From Dehalococcoidia bacterium (lineage in GTDB: Bacteria; Chloroflexota; Dehalococcoidia; SZUA-161): a stretch of 10,382 nt of DNA. The notes under the pieces are model-generated. The model ran no database searches, was not told the origin of the DNA, and saw only the letters and a list, made by a program, of their open reading frames with translations. Of this stretch, positions 1 through 6,341 are shown piece after piece (position 1 is the first letter of the stretch; every line of letters starts with the position of its first letter). The position numbers and the translations under genes are program-made. The stretch is from NCBI GenBank assembly GCA_014859215.1, contig JACUUS010000075.1, positions 1 to 10,382 on the forward strand, read 5' to 3'.

Positions 1-6
1 TTGTGA

Positions 7-1407
7 TCACACTCCTTCTTTGCCGGCGCCGGGCCTGACTTTGCCCCTGGCCAGGGAGGCGAAAACGCCGGCGAATGACAGGCAGGCGAAGATGATGAAC
101 GCCGTCCTCACGCTTCTCAGGAAAGCGCCGTGGACCTCAGGCGTAATCTCCACCCGGCCCACGAACAGGGCGAATAACATCATGGAAATCCCCATGCTGA
201 AGGTCATCCCCACCTGGCGCATGGTGGCCAGCGTTGCCGACGCCACACCGTAAAAACGGTTCTCGACCGAGCCCATGATCGCATTCGTATTGGGAGCGGA
301 GAAGAGCGCAAAACCGAAACCGAGCACCAGCAGACCGCCAATCACGTAGGCCAGGGATGAGTCCTCAGTGAGGAAGACAAATATCACCAGGCCCACTACG
401 GACAGGCCCATTCCCGTTGAAGCGAGTGTGCGCGGCTCTATCCTGTCCGAGAGGCCGCCGGCAAAGGGCGAGAACACAGCCTGGACAACCGGCTGTGAAA
501 CAAGCACAATGCCCGCAAACTGCGGATCGAAGCCTTTTACATACTGGAGGTACAGGCTGAGGAGGAAGCCGACGGCAAACGTAGCTCCGTAGTTTATGAG
601 CGCCGCCAGGTTAGAGAAGGCAAACACGGCGTTAGACCGGAACAGTCCGATATCCAGTACCGGCACACGCGCACGCAATTCCCAGAATATGAACGCGGCC
701 AATGCGGCTATACCTGCCAGGACCATCCATATCCCGAGCGCATCCGGCAGCTGCGTAAAGCCATACATTATGCTCACCAGCATGCCCCCGTAAATGAGCG
801 ATCCCACCAGATCGAACTTCTCCCCCCGGGCTACGGCCCACTCGCCCCTGAGCCTGGTAGTCGTTATGCCTAGAACAACAAGGCCAGCCGGAACATTGGC
901 GAGCAAGACGCTTCTCCATCCAAGGTACTGGGTCAGAATGCCCCCCAGGAAAGGACCAAGGGCAAGTCCTACGTAGACAGCGGCGACATTAATACCGAGG
1001 ACCCTTCCTCTTTCGCCGGGCGGGAAGACTGAAGTGAGGATCGCCACCCCGGTGCCGAAAATCATCGCCCCGCCAATGCCCTGCATGACCCTGAAACCAA
1101 TGAGCATCATTCCCGAATCAGCAAGCCCGCAGGCAAGGGAGGCGGCGGTATAAACAACGGTTCCGTAGATAAATATGCGCTTTCTCCCGTAAATATCCGC
1201 CGCCTTTCCCATGGGTACAAGAAAGACAGCTGCCGCTATGAGGTACGAGGTAGCGACCCAGCCCAGAAGCACAGCGTCCATGCGCAGCTCGATGCCGATA
1301 GTGGGGAGCGCCACGTTAATTGACGAGCTCATCAGGGGAATCAGGAAGGAAGCCAGGGTTATGGCGACGAGAACGAACCTTCTGGAGCTGTCTTCGGCGG
1401 CGGCCAT
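7..1407 (-). CDS. MFS transporter, DHA2 (EmrB/QacA-type) family, 14 TM
   Basis: This is an integral-membrane proton-driven exporter of the drug:H+ antiporter-2 type, and its substrate cannot be read from the sequence. Counted from an upstream ATG at 1416, family landmarks are visible: an INVALPTIG stretch after TM1 (about residues 33-41), motif A GKAADIYGRKR (70-80), motif B around RVMQGIGGA (109-117) and the antiporter motif C GLALGPFLGG (150-159). Two extra hydrophobic segments follow TM6, as in 14-TM DHA2 proteins, and there is no large soluble domain. About 466 aa fits the family. In-frame ATGs lie at 1416 and 1407, and an in-frame TGA lies just upstream. I prefer 1407 because a perfect TATAAT overlaps the first ATG, so the transcript should begin close to the second; neither has a Shine-Dalgarno. 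It is divergent from mntP, and the stop lies at 7-9. Family assignment is firm; the start is uncertain. Confidence 0.9.
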   Translation of the reverse strand: MAAAEDSSRRFVLVAITLASFLIPLMSSSINVALPTIGIELRMDAVLLGWVATSYLIAAAVFLVPMGKAADIYGRKRIFIYGTVVYTAASLACGLADSGMMLIGFRVMQGIGGAMIFGTGVAILTSVFPPGERGRVLGINVAAVYVGLALGPFLGGILTQYLGWRSVLLANVPAGLVVLGITTTRLRGEWAVARGEKFDLVGSLIYGGMLVSIMYGFTQLPDALGIWMVLAGIAALAAFIFWELRARVPVLDIGLFRSNAVFAFSNLAALINYGATFAVGFLLSLYLQYVKGFDPQFAGIVLVSQPVVQAVFSPFAGGLSDRIEPRTLASTGMGLSVVGLVIFVFLTEDSSLAYVIGGLLVLGFGFALFSAPNTNAIMGSVENRFYGVASATLATMRQVGMTFSMGISMMLFALFVGRVEITPEVHGAFLRSVRTAFIIFACLSFAGVFASLARGKVRPGAGKEGV

Positions 1408-1414
1408 CGGACTC

Positions 1415-1420
1415 ATTATA
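1415..1420 (-). promoter_or_regulatory. Candidate -10 box for the MFS transporter gene
   Basis: Read on the minus strand this hexamer is TATAAT, a perfect sigma-70 -10 element. Its last two bases are the first two of the upstream ATG (1416-1414). Seven bases separate it from the second ATG at 1407, which puts the expected transcription start at or within a base or two of that ATG. No convincing -35 lies 16-19 bp upstream (TGGCTT at 17 bp is poor), and there is no extended -10 TG. The assignment rests on the -10 match and on the absence of any ribosome binding site. Confidence 0.4.
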
Positions 1421-1526
1421 ATTCACGGTCGGACGCAAAGCCAGTTCGAAGTAGCGGTTGAAGCCTTGTGAGAAGACCGCACGAAAGCTGCTGGCTGTCG
1501 AGCCGGTACTGCTCATGTCCTCAATT

Positions 1527-1556
1527 TTCACGGCAGTCTGGCCGGTCTGCTATACT
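1527..1556 (+). promoter_or_regulatory. Candidate mntP promoter giving a leaderless or near-leaderless mRNA
   Basis: TTCACG (1527-1532, four of six matches to TTGACA) and TATACT (1551-1556, five of six matches to TATAAT) are separated by 18 bp. Only eight bases lie between the -10 box and the GTG start at 1565, so the expected transcription start falls at about 1563-1565. No Shine-Dalgarno is present or could be transcribed. The whole spacer is an imperfect dyad, listed separately. I saw no resemblance to the Mn-sensing yybP-ykoY riboswitch that precedes many mntP genes. Confidence 0.5.
1533..1550. promoter_or_regulatory. Imperfect 18-bp dyad filling the mntP promoter spacer (possible operator)
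   Basis: The bases GCAGTCTGGCCGGTCTGC match their own reverse complement at 14 of 18 positions, with outer arms GCAG/CTGC and centre GGCC. The dyad occupies exactly the interval between the proposed -35 and -10 hexamers. That is where MerR-type activators and many repressors bind. It does not resemble the AT-rich MntR box. Short palindromes are common in GC-rich DNA, so an operator role is inference only. Confidence 0.25.
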
Positions 1557-1564
1557 GAATACTC

Positions 1565-2125
1565 GTGGACCTGCTCACCGTTGTCTTGCTCGCCTTCGGG
1601 TTATCCCTGGACTGCTTTGCCGTAGCGCTGGGCGGGAGCGTGGGGCTTCGCTCATTCCGGGTCCGCCAGGTCTTGAGGGTTTCAGCCGCCTTCGGCCTCT
1701 TCCAGGCAGCGATGCTCAGCCTGGGCTGGCTTGTCGGCCAGGCCGTCGTCGAGATGGTTGAAGCCTATACGCACTGGGTGGCCTTTGGGCTGCTTCTATT
1801 CATTGGCTCGCGAATGATCTGGGAATCCCTTGGAGAAGGGGAGGAAGGGCCGGGGCGCACCGATTTCACCCGGGGTCTTCCCCTGCTCGGGGTCTCGATA
1901 GCGACCAGCATTGATTCGCTGGGAGTAGGGCTCGGGCTTGGCTTCCTGGAGTCGAGAATCTTCTTTCCCGCCCTCGTGGTTGGCACCGTGGCTCTCGCCA
2001 TGACCTGGGCAGGCTTCTATGCCGGCAGGGCCATTGCCGGCCCCCTGGGGCGCTGGGCTGAGGTCCTGGGCGGCCTGGTGCTTATCGGTATCGGGGTCCG
2101 GATCCTCCTCGAGGGCCTGCTATAG
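1565..2125 (+). CDS. mntP: Manganese efflux pump MntP
   Basis: This inner-membrane exporter lowers cytoplasmic Mn2+. The 186-aa length matches the MntP family (about 190 aa), and six hydrophobic segments are visible. The two halves each carry the family's acidic membrane motif: LSLDCFAVALG with Asp16 and TSIDSLGVGLG with Asp117. A charged Gly/Glu-rich loop (about 86-102) lies between them, as usual. The start is GTG at 1565. An in-frame TGA at 1556-1558 rules out a longer protein, and the N-terminus aligns in phase with the known family start, whose first Asp is also at position 16. No ribosome binding site precedes it, and the -10 box sits eight bases upstream. It is divergent from the MFS gene and convergent with the SRPBCC gene 15 bp downstream, with no hairpin terminator seen in that gap. 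Cys17 replaces the more usual Ala next to Asp16. Confidence 0.92.
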   Translation: MDLLTVVLLAFGLSLDCFAVALGGSVGLRSFRVRQVLRVSAAFGLFQAAMLSLGWLVGQAVVEMVEAYTHWVAFGLLLFIGSRMIWESLGEGEEGPGRTDFTRGLPLLGVSIATSIDSLGVGLGLGFLESRIFFPALVVGTVALAMTWAGFYAGRAIAGPLGRWAEVLGGLVLIGIGVRILLEGLL

Positions 2126-2140
2126 CTCCATAGAAACCCT

Positions 2141-2563
2141 CTACTTGAGCGATTCTACCCTCTTCCTGGCATCCCGCACGATATCCTCGGAGAGCCTCTG
2201 CCCTCCACGCCGCACCAGGGGCGCGAGCAGTCCGGATACCTCGCCCCCGGCAGTCAGCCTCGTCCGCCCATCGACTTGCTCGAGGGTATACCAGCGTGTC
2301 ATTTCCATTCCCAGCACTCTGCCCTTCATGTAGAGCCGCTTCTCAGGGACGAACTCCGTAATCGTCATTATCAGCTGCACTGTTATGAGGGACCTGGCCA
2401 GGACACGGAGCCGGGAACCCACACCCAGGGACCCATCCGAAAGCCTCTCGATTCTCTTGATCGCCGACGTCCACTCCGGCCACTCTTCCAGCTTGACAGC
2501 CAGCGCCCAAACCTCGGCAGGTGATGCCTTGATATCAACGCTGCTGCTGAATCGGAATTTCAT
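2141..2563 (-). CDS. SRPBCC (START/Bet v1-like) ligand-binding-fold protein
   Basis: This is a soluble 140-aa protein of the SRPBCC superfamily, often annotated polyketide cyclase/dehydrase or CoxG-like. The opening beta strand leads into the hallmark helix SPAEVWALAVKLEEWPEW (14-31). Then comes the strand-rich middle (GVGSRLRVLARSLITVQLIMTI, about 47-68, written here as two linked strands), an EFVPEKRL turn (70-77), and strands ending in the Thr-Arg-Leu region near 101-103. A long C-terminal helix from about 113 closes the cavity. The family binds hydrophobic ligands, and no ligand or catalytic residues can be assigned here. The ATG at 2563 has a good Shine-Dalgarno, GGGAGG, five bases upstream. 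It appears monocistronic, is divergent from pabB and convergent with mntP. Fold assignment is good; function is unknown. Confidence 0.8.
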   Translation of the reverse strand: MKFRFSSSVDIKASPAEVWALAVKLEEWPEWTSAIKRIERLSDGSLGVGSRLRVLARSLITVQLIMTITEFVPEKRLYMKGRVLGMEMTRWYTLEQVDGRTRLTAGGEVSGLLAPLVRRGGQRLSEDIVRDARKRVESLK

Positions 2564-2593
2564 GCCTGCCTCCCGCCTCTAAAGCGTGCGCCG

Positions 2594-2622
2594 ATTATAC
2601 TCTATTCCCTCCGGGCATTCCA
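2594..2622 (-). promoter_or_regulatory. Candidate promoter of the SRPBCC gene
   Basis: On the minus strand a perfect TATAAT lies at 2599-2594, with a weak -35 TGGAAT at 2622-2617, spacer 17 bp. The predicted transcript starts near 2587, leaving a leader of about 24 nt that contains the GGGAGG ribosome binding site ahead of the ATG at 2563. It lies back to back with the pabB promoter. Confidence 0.45.
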
Positions 2623-2647
2623 GGAAGTGCGGGAGACCAGGGCTCAG

Positions 2648-2752
2648 CTACAGCAGGGCGGTTTCCACCCGCTCCAGTGCTGCAACCTCGGTCTCAGTCT
2701 GAATCTGAATCTTAATGTCAATCCTACCCTTGTGCCCCTTCCCGCAATCACA
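2648..2752 (-). pseudogene. Possible remnant of a coding sequence (C-terminal-like, no start codon)
   Basis: In one minus-strand frame this intergenic stretch reads as 34 codons then TAG. It opens with a Cys-Asp-Cys-Gly-Lys-Gly segment, continues with a beta-like IDIKIQIQTETE, and ends in an amphipathic helix-like VAALERVETALL. The frame stays open back to a TGA at about 2816 but has no ATG, GTG or TTG start, and further upstream it runs antisense to pabB. It looks like the tail of a small protein whose 5' part has been lost, perhaps when the pab operon was placed here. It could equally be a chance open frame: at this length and base composition that is quite possible. I recognise no family. 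Confidence 0.2.
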
Positions 2753-2758
2753 TATAAT
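2730..2758 (+). promoter_or_regulatory. Candidate promoter of the pabB-pabA-pabC operon
   Basis: TTGTGC (2730-2735) and a perfect TATAAT (2753-2758) are spaced by 17 bp. The predicted start is near 2765, giving a leader of about 17 nt before the ATG at 2782. There is no room for a leader peptide or trp-type attenuator, which fits a pab rather than a trp operon. The short leader has no strong Shine-Dalgarno. Confidence 0.5.
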
Positions 2759-2781
2759 TGAGACGAAATCGGGCCTGAGAC

Positions 2782-4200
2782 ATGAACAACGCCGACAGGA
2801 TCCTGGTCCGCGAGATCAGGAACGCGCCAGAGCCCCACCGTATATACGAGGCCTTCAAGCAGAGCCCCTTCAGCTTCTTCCTCGATAGCGGTATGGACCC
2901 AGGAAAGCTCGGCCGCTACTCATTTATAGGAGGCGAGCCTTTCCTGGTTATGAAAAGCAGGGGCCGCGATGTTACTCTCCGGAGCGCAGAGGGAGCCGAG
3001 GTGATTAGCGGCAGCCCCTTCGATGTTCTCTGCGGCATCCTCGAACGATACAGGCTTGAAAACCCTACCGGGCTGCCGTTCATGGGGGGCGCCGTCGGCT
3101 ACCTGAGCTACGACCTCGGCCACTTCGTTGAGCGGCTTCCCTCCAATGCGGTGGACGACCTGCAGCTCCCGGAATGCTGTTTCGGCTTCTATGATTCCGT
3201 CGTTATCTTCGATCATCTCGAAGCTAAGACCTTCGCGGTCGCTGTGGATCTGCCGGGGTTATCGCCGACAGCCGGGGACAGGTTGAGGCGGGTGTGCGAG
3301 CTCGTTGAGGGAGCGGGATACAGGCAGGAAGACGCGATGTCTCCCCTTTCGGACGCGCCGGTGGGCTTGCGTTCGAACTTCACGCATGACGAGTACCTGT
3401 CTGCGGTTGAGGCCGCCAGGGAGTATATAAAGGCGGGGGACATTTTCCAGGTCAATATCTCGCAGCGGTTCGAGGCTGAAATGCCTTTGCCGCCATATGA
3501 CCTTTATAAACGCCTGCGCCGCATTAATCCGGCGCCTTTCGCCGGATTCCTCAACTTCGATGACGTCGTCGTGGTGTGCGCCTCCCCGGAGAGATTCCTC
3601 CGGCTGAAGGGGAGCCGGGTGGAGACAAGGCCCATCAAGGGAACGCGCCCACGGGGGAAAGACGCCGCCTCGGACGTCGCGCTGGCCAGGGAGCTTACCC
3701 GCAGCGTGAAAGACCGGGCAGAGCATATGATGATAGTGGACCTGGAACGGAACGACCTCGGGCGGGTCTGCGAATACGGCACAGTGAAAGTGAGCGAACT
3801 GACCGCGCTGGAGCAGTATGCCACCGTTTTTCACCTCACTTCGACGGTTGAAGGCCGCCTGAGGCCGGAGAAGAGCGTGCTCGACTTGCTCAAAGCAACG
3901 TTTCCCGGCGGGTCGATCACCGGCGCCCCGAAAGTGCGGGCCATGGAGATCATCGACACCCTTGAACCGACAAGAAGAAGCGTTTACACTGGATCGATCG
4001 GCTATATCGGTTTCGACGGCGACCTCGACCTGAACATAGTCATACGCACGATTCTTGTGAAGGGCGGCAAGGCGTATTTCCAGGTGGGAGGGGCGGTGGT
4101 CTATGATTCCGATCCAGAAGGCGAATACCAGGAGACCCTGGACAAAGCCAGGGCGCTCATCAATGCCCTGAACCTGGTGGCGCAAGTGGTTTCGAGGTAA
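2782..4200 (+). CDS. pabB: Aminodeoxychorismate synthase component I
   Basis: This enzyme joins chorismate and ammonia (delivered by PabA) to give 4-amino-4-deoxychorismate, the first committed step to p-aminobenzoate and folate; it is cytosolic. At 472 aa it has a TrpE/PabB N-terminal domain (about 1-150, with the pocket-like FFLDSG at 32-37) and a chorismate-binding domain (about 200-465). Visible core motifs are AGDIFQVNISQRF (218-230), DRAEHMMIVDLERNDLGRV (311-329), FPGGSITGAPKVRAMEII (374-391) and the acidic metal-binding tail region near DPEGEYQET (444-452). The deciding residue is Lys286 in PIKGT (284-288). Aminodeoxychorismate synthases typically have this Lys nucleophile, where anthranilate synthases have PIAGT. 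An in-frame TGA six bases upstream (2776-2778) fixes ATG 2782 as the earliest start. It leads an operon with pabA and pabC, so TrpE is unlikely. Confidence 0.88.
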   Translation: MNNADRILVREIRNAPEPHRIYEAFKQSPFSFFLDSGMDPGKLGRYSFIGGEPFLVMKSRGRDVTLRSAEGAEVISGSPFDVLCGILERYRLENPTGLPFMGGAVGYLSYDLGHFVERLPSNAVDDLQLPECCFGFYDSVVIFDHLEAKTFAVAVDLPGLSPTAGDRLRRVCELVEGAGYRQEDAMSPLSDAPVGLRSNFTHDEYLSAVEAAREYIKAGDIFQVNISQRFEAEMPLPPYDLYKRLRRINPAPFAGFLNFDDVVVVCASPERFLRLKGSRVETRPIKGTRPRGKDAASDVALARELTRSVKDRAEHMMIVDLERNDLGRVCEYGTVKVSELTALEQYATVFHLTSTVEGRLRPEKSVLDLLKATFPGGSITGAPKVRAMEIIDTLEPTRRSVYTGSIGYIGFDGDLDLNIVIRTILVKGGKAYFQVGGAVVYDSDPEGEYQETLDKARALINALNLVAQVVSR

Positions 4201-4203
4201 AAC

Positions 4204-4791
4204 ATGATTTTGCTTATCGATAACTACGATTCCTTTGTTTACAACCTGGCCCAGTATATCGGAGAGCTCGGCTGGGACCCGGTCGTCTTCCGGAACGACT
4301 CTCTGTCCCTTGAGGAAATAGAAGGAATGGCGCCCAGCCACATCGTGATATCGCCGGGGCCGGGTACACCTCTCGACGCCGGCATCTCCAACGACCTCCT
4401 TCTCCGGTTCAACGGCAGGATTCCGGTCCTCGGAGTCTGCCTCGGCCATCAGTGCATAGGGCACGTCTACGGAGGGACTGTCGGGCGCGCAGCCCTGCCC
4501 ATGCACGGAAAGAACTCCCTTATATATCACGACGGCAAGACGGTTTTCAAGGGGCTGCCCAACCCCTTCCCCGGAGGCCGCTATCATTCGCTTGTCATCG
4601 AGCAGGGTTCCTTCCCTGCCGACGTTCTGGAAATGTCCGCCTGGACGGAAGATGGAGTAATAATGGGTGTCCGGCATAAGCAGCACCGGGTAGAAGGCAT
4701 CCAGTTCCATCCAGAGTCCATTCTGACGGATGTCGGGCACGATATCCTCAGGTCCTTCCTGGAGTCAGCTGAGCCCGCATGGAGCAAGTAG
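4204..4791 (+). CDS. pabA: Aminodeoxychorismate synthase component II (glutamine amidotransferase)
   Basis: This is a class-I glutamine amidotransferase that hydrolyses glutamine and passes ammonia to PabB. Its 195 aa is a normal length for a stand-alone TrpG/PabA subunit. It opens with the characteristic ILLIDNYDSFVYNL (2-15), has the oxyanion-strand SPGPGTP (50-56), the nucleophile Cys79 in GVCLGHQ (77-83), and the His169/Glu171 pair in FHPES. The HGK at 101-103 is typical of the TrpG/PabA group. It starts three bases after the pabB stop. Its ribosome binding site GAGGT (4194-4198) overlaps the end of pabB, so the two are co-transcribed and probably translationally coupled for equimolar subunits. 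PabA and TrpG cannot be told apart by sequence alone. Context says PabA, but sharing with an anthranilate synthase elsewhere in the genome, as in Bacillus, remains possible. Confidence 0.9.
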   Translation: MILLIDNYDSFVYNLAQYIGELGWDPVVFRNDSLSLEEIEGMAPSHIVISPGPGTPLDAGISNDLLLRFNGRIPVLGVCLGHQCIGHVYGGTVGRAALPMHGKNSLIYHDGKTVFKGLPNPFPGGRYHSLVIEQGSFPADVLEMSAWTEDGVIMGVRHKQHRVEGIQFHPESILTDVGHDILRSFLESAEPAWSK

Positions 4792-5651
4792 TCTACCTGG
4801 ACGGCTCTTTGCTTCCCCGAAGCCGGGCGCTTATCTCGCCTTTTGACTTCGGTTTCTTATACGGGTACGGGCTGTTTGAGACTATGCGCGCCTACGGCGG
4901 GCGCATATTCCGGCTGAGCCGGCACCTCGACCGGCTTCACGCTTCCATGCAGGCCCTGGGCATATCCGCGGGCGGCTACAACCTGAAAGAAGCGTGTTAC
5001 GACACCGTAGCGGCTAACAGCTTGTCCGAAGCCCGCATCAGGTTGACCGTATCATTGGGCGAGAGTGAAGGCCTGGATCCGCCCGCGCAGCCGAAGATCA
5101 CCGTTTTCATTGTCGCGACCAAATACAGGCCGCCGGCGGGCCATGTTTACGCAACCGGATACCGGGCGAGAACAGCGTCCATACGCAGGTACAGCGGGTC
5201 GGCCCTGTCGAGGCTCAAATCCCTCAATTACCTGGACAGCCTGCTGGCCCGGTCGGAGGCACGCCGGGAAGGAGCTGACGAGGCCATCCTTCTGAACGAG
5301 AAAGGCTTTCTCTGCGAGGGAAGCACTACCAACGTCTTCCTCATATCCGGCGGCGCGCTCCTGACCCCGCCCGAGTCCGCTGGTTGCCTTCCGGGGATCA
5401 CTCGCGAAGCCGTTGTCGGGCTTGCCTGTACGCTTGGCATACCCGTTTTCGAGCGGGAACTCAGCCCCGACGAGCTCTCTGTCGCCGATGAGGTCTTCTT
5501 GACCAACTCGCTGCTGGAGATAATGCCGGTGAAGGATATCGACGGAAAGCCGATTGGATGCGCGGGCGCGAAGGGAGCCGGGCAGGTCACGCAGCGCTTG
5601 ATGGAAGCTTACCGGGCGCTGGTCGCGGCCGAATTCACTTCATTGCCGTAA
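4779..5651 (+). CDS. pabC: Aminodeoxychorismate lyase, class IV PLP aminotransferase fold
   Basis: This PLP enzyme eliminates pyruvate from 4-amino-4-deoxychorismate, releasing p-aminobenzoate. At 290 aa it has the fold-type IV layout: an N-terminal strand with SPFDFGFLYGYGLFET (20-35), the Schiff-base Lys147 in LKSLNYLDS, Glu180 in CEGSTTNVF contacting the pyridine nitrogen, the phosphate-binding LPGITRE (204-210), and TNSLLEIMPV (242-251). Branched-chain or D-amino-acid aminotransferases share all of these motifs, so the lyase call leans on its place in the pab operon. Its ATG lies inside the end of pabA (13-bp overlap) with only a distant GGAG (4761-4764), suggesting translational coupling. 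The last 43 bp are read on the other strand as the end of tmk. Confidence 0.83.
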   Translation: MEQVVYLDGSLLPRSRALISPFDFGFLYGYGLFETMRAYGGRIFRLSRHLDRLHASMQALGISAGGYNLKEACYDTVAANSLSEARIRLTVSLGESEGLDPPAQPKITVFIVATKYRPPAGHVYATGYRARTASIRRYSGSALSRLKSLNYLDSLLARSEARREGADEAILLNEKGFLCEGSTTNVFLISGGALLTPPESAGCLPGITREAVVGLACTLGIPVFERELSPDELSVADEVFLTNSLLEIMPVKDIDGKPIGCAGAKGAGQVTQRLMEAYRALVAAEFTSLP

Positions 5652-6256
5652 GTCAGAAAATCCCTTACGAGCTCCCAGACCTGCTCCTCGACCTCGCTCA
5701 CGGACCGGGAAGCATCGATGATAACCCAGTTCTTGTTCTCGGCGGCCAGCTTGAGATACCCGTCCCTCACCTTCTGGTGAAAAACAAAGTCCTCGCGCTC
5801 GAAACTGTCCCATCTCCGATTTCTTCGCCTGAGCCCGTCCTCAACGTCGATATCAAGCAGCAGAATCAAGTCGGGAGCGAGTCCATTCGTTACGAAATTA
5901 TTGAATGACCTGACCATGTCCATGTCCATTCCCCTGCCGTATCCCTGGTAGGCAAAGGTAGAGCCGGAGAAGCGGTCGCAAATTACGACGCGGCCGTTTT
6001 CCAGAGCAGGGCGGATGACCTCGCAGACAAGCTGGCTTCGCGATGCGAGGAAGAAGAGCAGCTCCGTCTGAAAGGTAAGACCACGGCCCCACTTTACCCA
6101 GCGGCGCAGTTTCTTTCCCAGCGAGGTGCCGCCGGGTTCATGGGTCAGGACGACATCTGTCCCGAGCTGCTGGAGGCGCCGGGCCAGCGTTTTTGCCTGC
6201 GTGGATTTGCCGCTGCCTTCTCCCCCCTCAAAGACAATAAAGGCTGCACTTGACAT
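5609..6256 (-). CDS. tmk: Thymidylate kinase (dTMP kinase)
   Basis: This essential cytosolic kinase phosphorylates dTMP to dTDP. It has 215 aa, typical for the bacterial enzyme. The P-loop is FEGGEGSGKST (9-19), followed by EPGGT (40-44), the DRFSGST base/phosphate motif (94-100) with Asp94-Arg95, and an arginine-rich LID around GLRRRNRRWD (141-150). Absence of Arg in the P-loop with basic residues in the LID is the type-II (E. coli-like) arrangement. A TTG at 6295 would add 13 residues, but it falls inside the -10 box of a strong promoter. The ATG at 6256 has GGAG five bases upstream and puts the P-loop at the usual distance from the N-terminus, so I start there. It follows the R3H ATPase gene by 85 bp on the same strand and converges with pabC, overlapping it by 43 bp. 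Confidence 0.94.
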   Translation of the reverse strand: MSSAAFIVFEGGEGSGKSTQAKTLARRLQQLGTDVVLTHEPGGTSLGKKLRRWVKWGRGLTFQTELLFFLASRSQLVCEVIRPALENGRVVICDRFSGSTFAYQGYGRGMDMDMVRSFNNFVTNGLAPDLILLLDIDVEDGLRRRNRRWDSFEREDFVFHQKVRDGYLKLAAENKNWVIIDASRSVSEVEEQVWELVRDFLTYGNEVNSAATSAR

Positions 6257-6294
6257 CTCTACTCCAGAGGCCCGTTGTGTTGACTTTCGCAGCA

Positions 6295-6324
6295 ATAATA
6301 TGGCCTTGAACGGGGGCGTGTCAA
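6295..6324 (-). promoter_or_regulatory. Strong candidate promoter of tmk
   Basis: On the minus strand a perfect TTGACA (6324-6319) is followed after 18 bp by TATTAT (6300-6295), five of six matches to consensus. The predicted transcript begins near 6288 and has a leader of about 32 nt carrying GGAG before the ATG at 6256. It is the best match to sigma-70 consensus in the window and implies that tmk can be expressed independently of the upstream pdx operon. Confidence 0.65.
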
Positions 6325-6341
6325 GCTCTCGCCAGCGAAGA

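Noticed and set aside
1316..1531. A 71-codon minus-strand frame starting in the mntP/MFS gap and overlapping the MFS start
   Set aside because: The part outside the MFS gene looks mildly protein-like, but it overlaps the well-supported MFS coding region by about 100 bp in another frame, has no ribosome binding site and no recognisable domain.
1417..1564. A yybP-ykoY manganese riboswitch upstream of mntP
   Set aside because: No matching conserved loops were seen, and the best promoter places the transcript start at the start codon, leaving no leader to fold.
2656..2673. Hairpin-like GGGCGG-TTT-CCACCC between the SRPBCC gene and pabB as a terminator
   Set aside because: The plus-strand version has a C-A mismatch, the minus-strand one needs a G-U pair, neither is followed by a T run, and no transcript is expected to end there.
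2701..2712. Direct repeat GAATCT GAATCT
   Set aside because: Only two copies of six bases; no significance at this length.
3259..4740. A 493-codon open frame on the minus strand opposite pabB and pabA
   Set aside because: It lies antisense to two genes with full family motifs and catalytic residues. Its translation shows no recognisable domain and is rich in His, Arg and Pro, as expected of a shadow frame in GC-rich coding DNA.
2782..4791. Calling the first two pab genes trpE/trpG
   Set aside because: The PIKGT lysine, the pabC neighbour, and the absence of a trp leader or other trp genes all favour pABA synthesis.
6257..6295. TTG at 6295 as the tmk start
   Set aside because: It lies inside a strong -10 box and would add a non-conserved N-terminal extension; the ATG at 6256 has a proper ribosome binding site.
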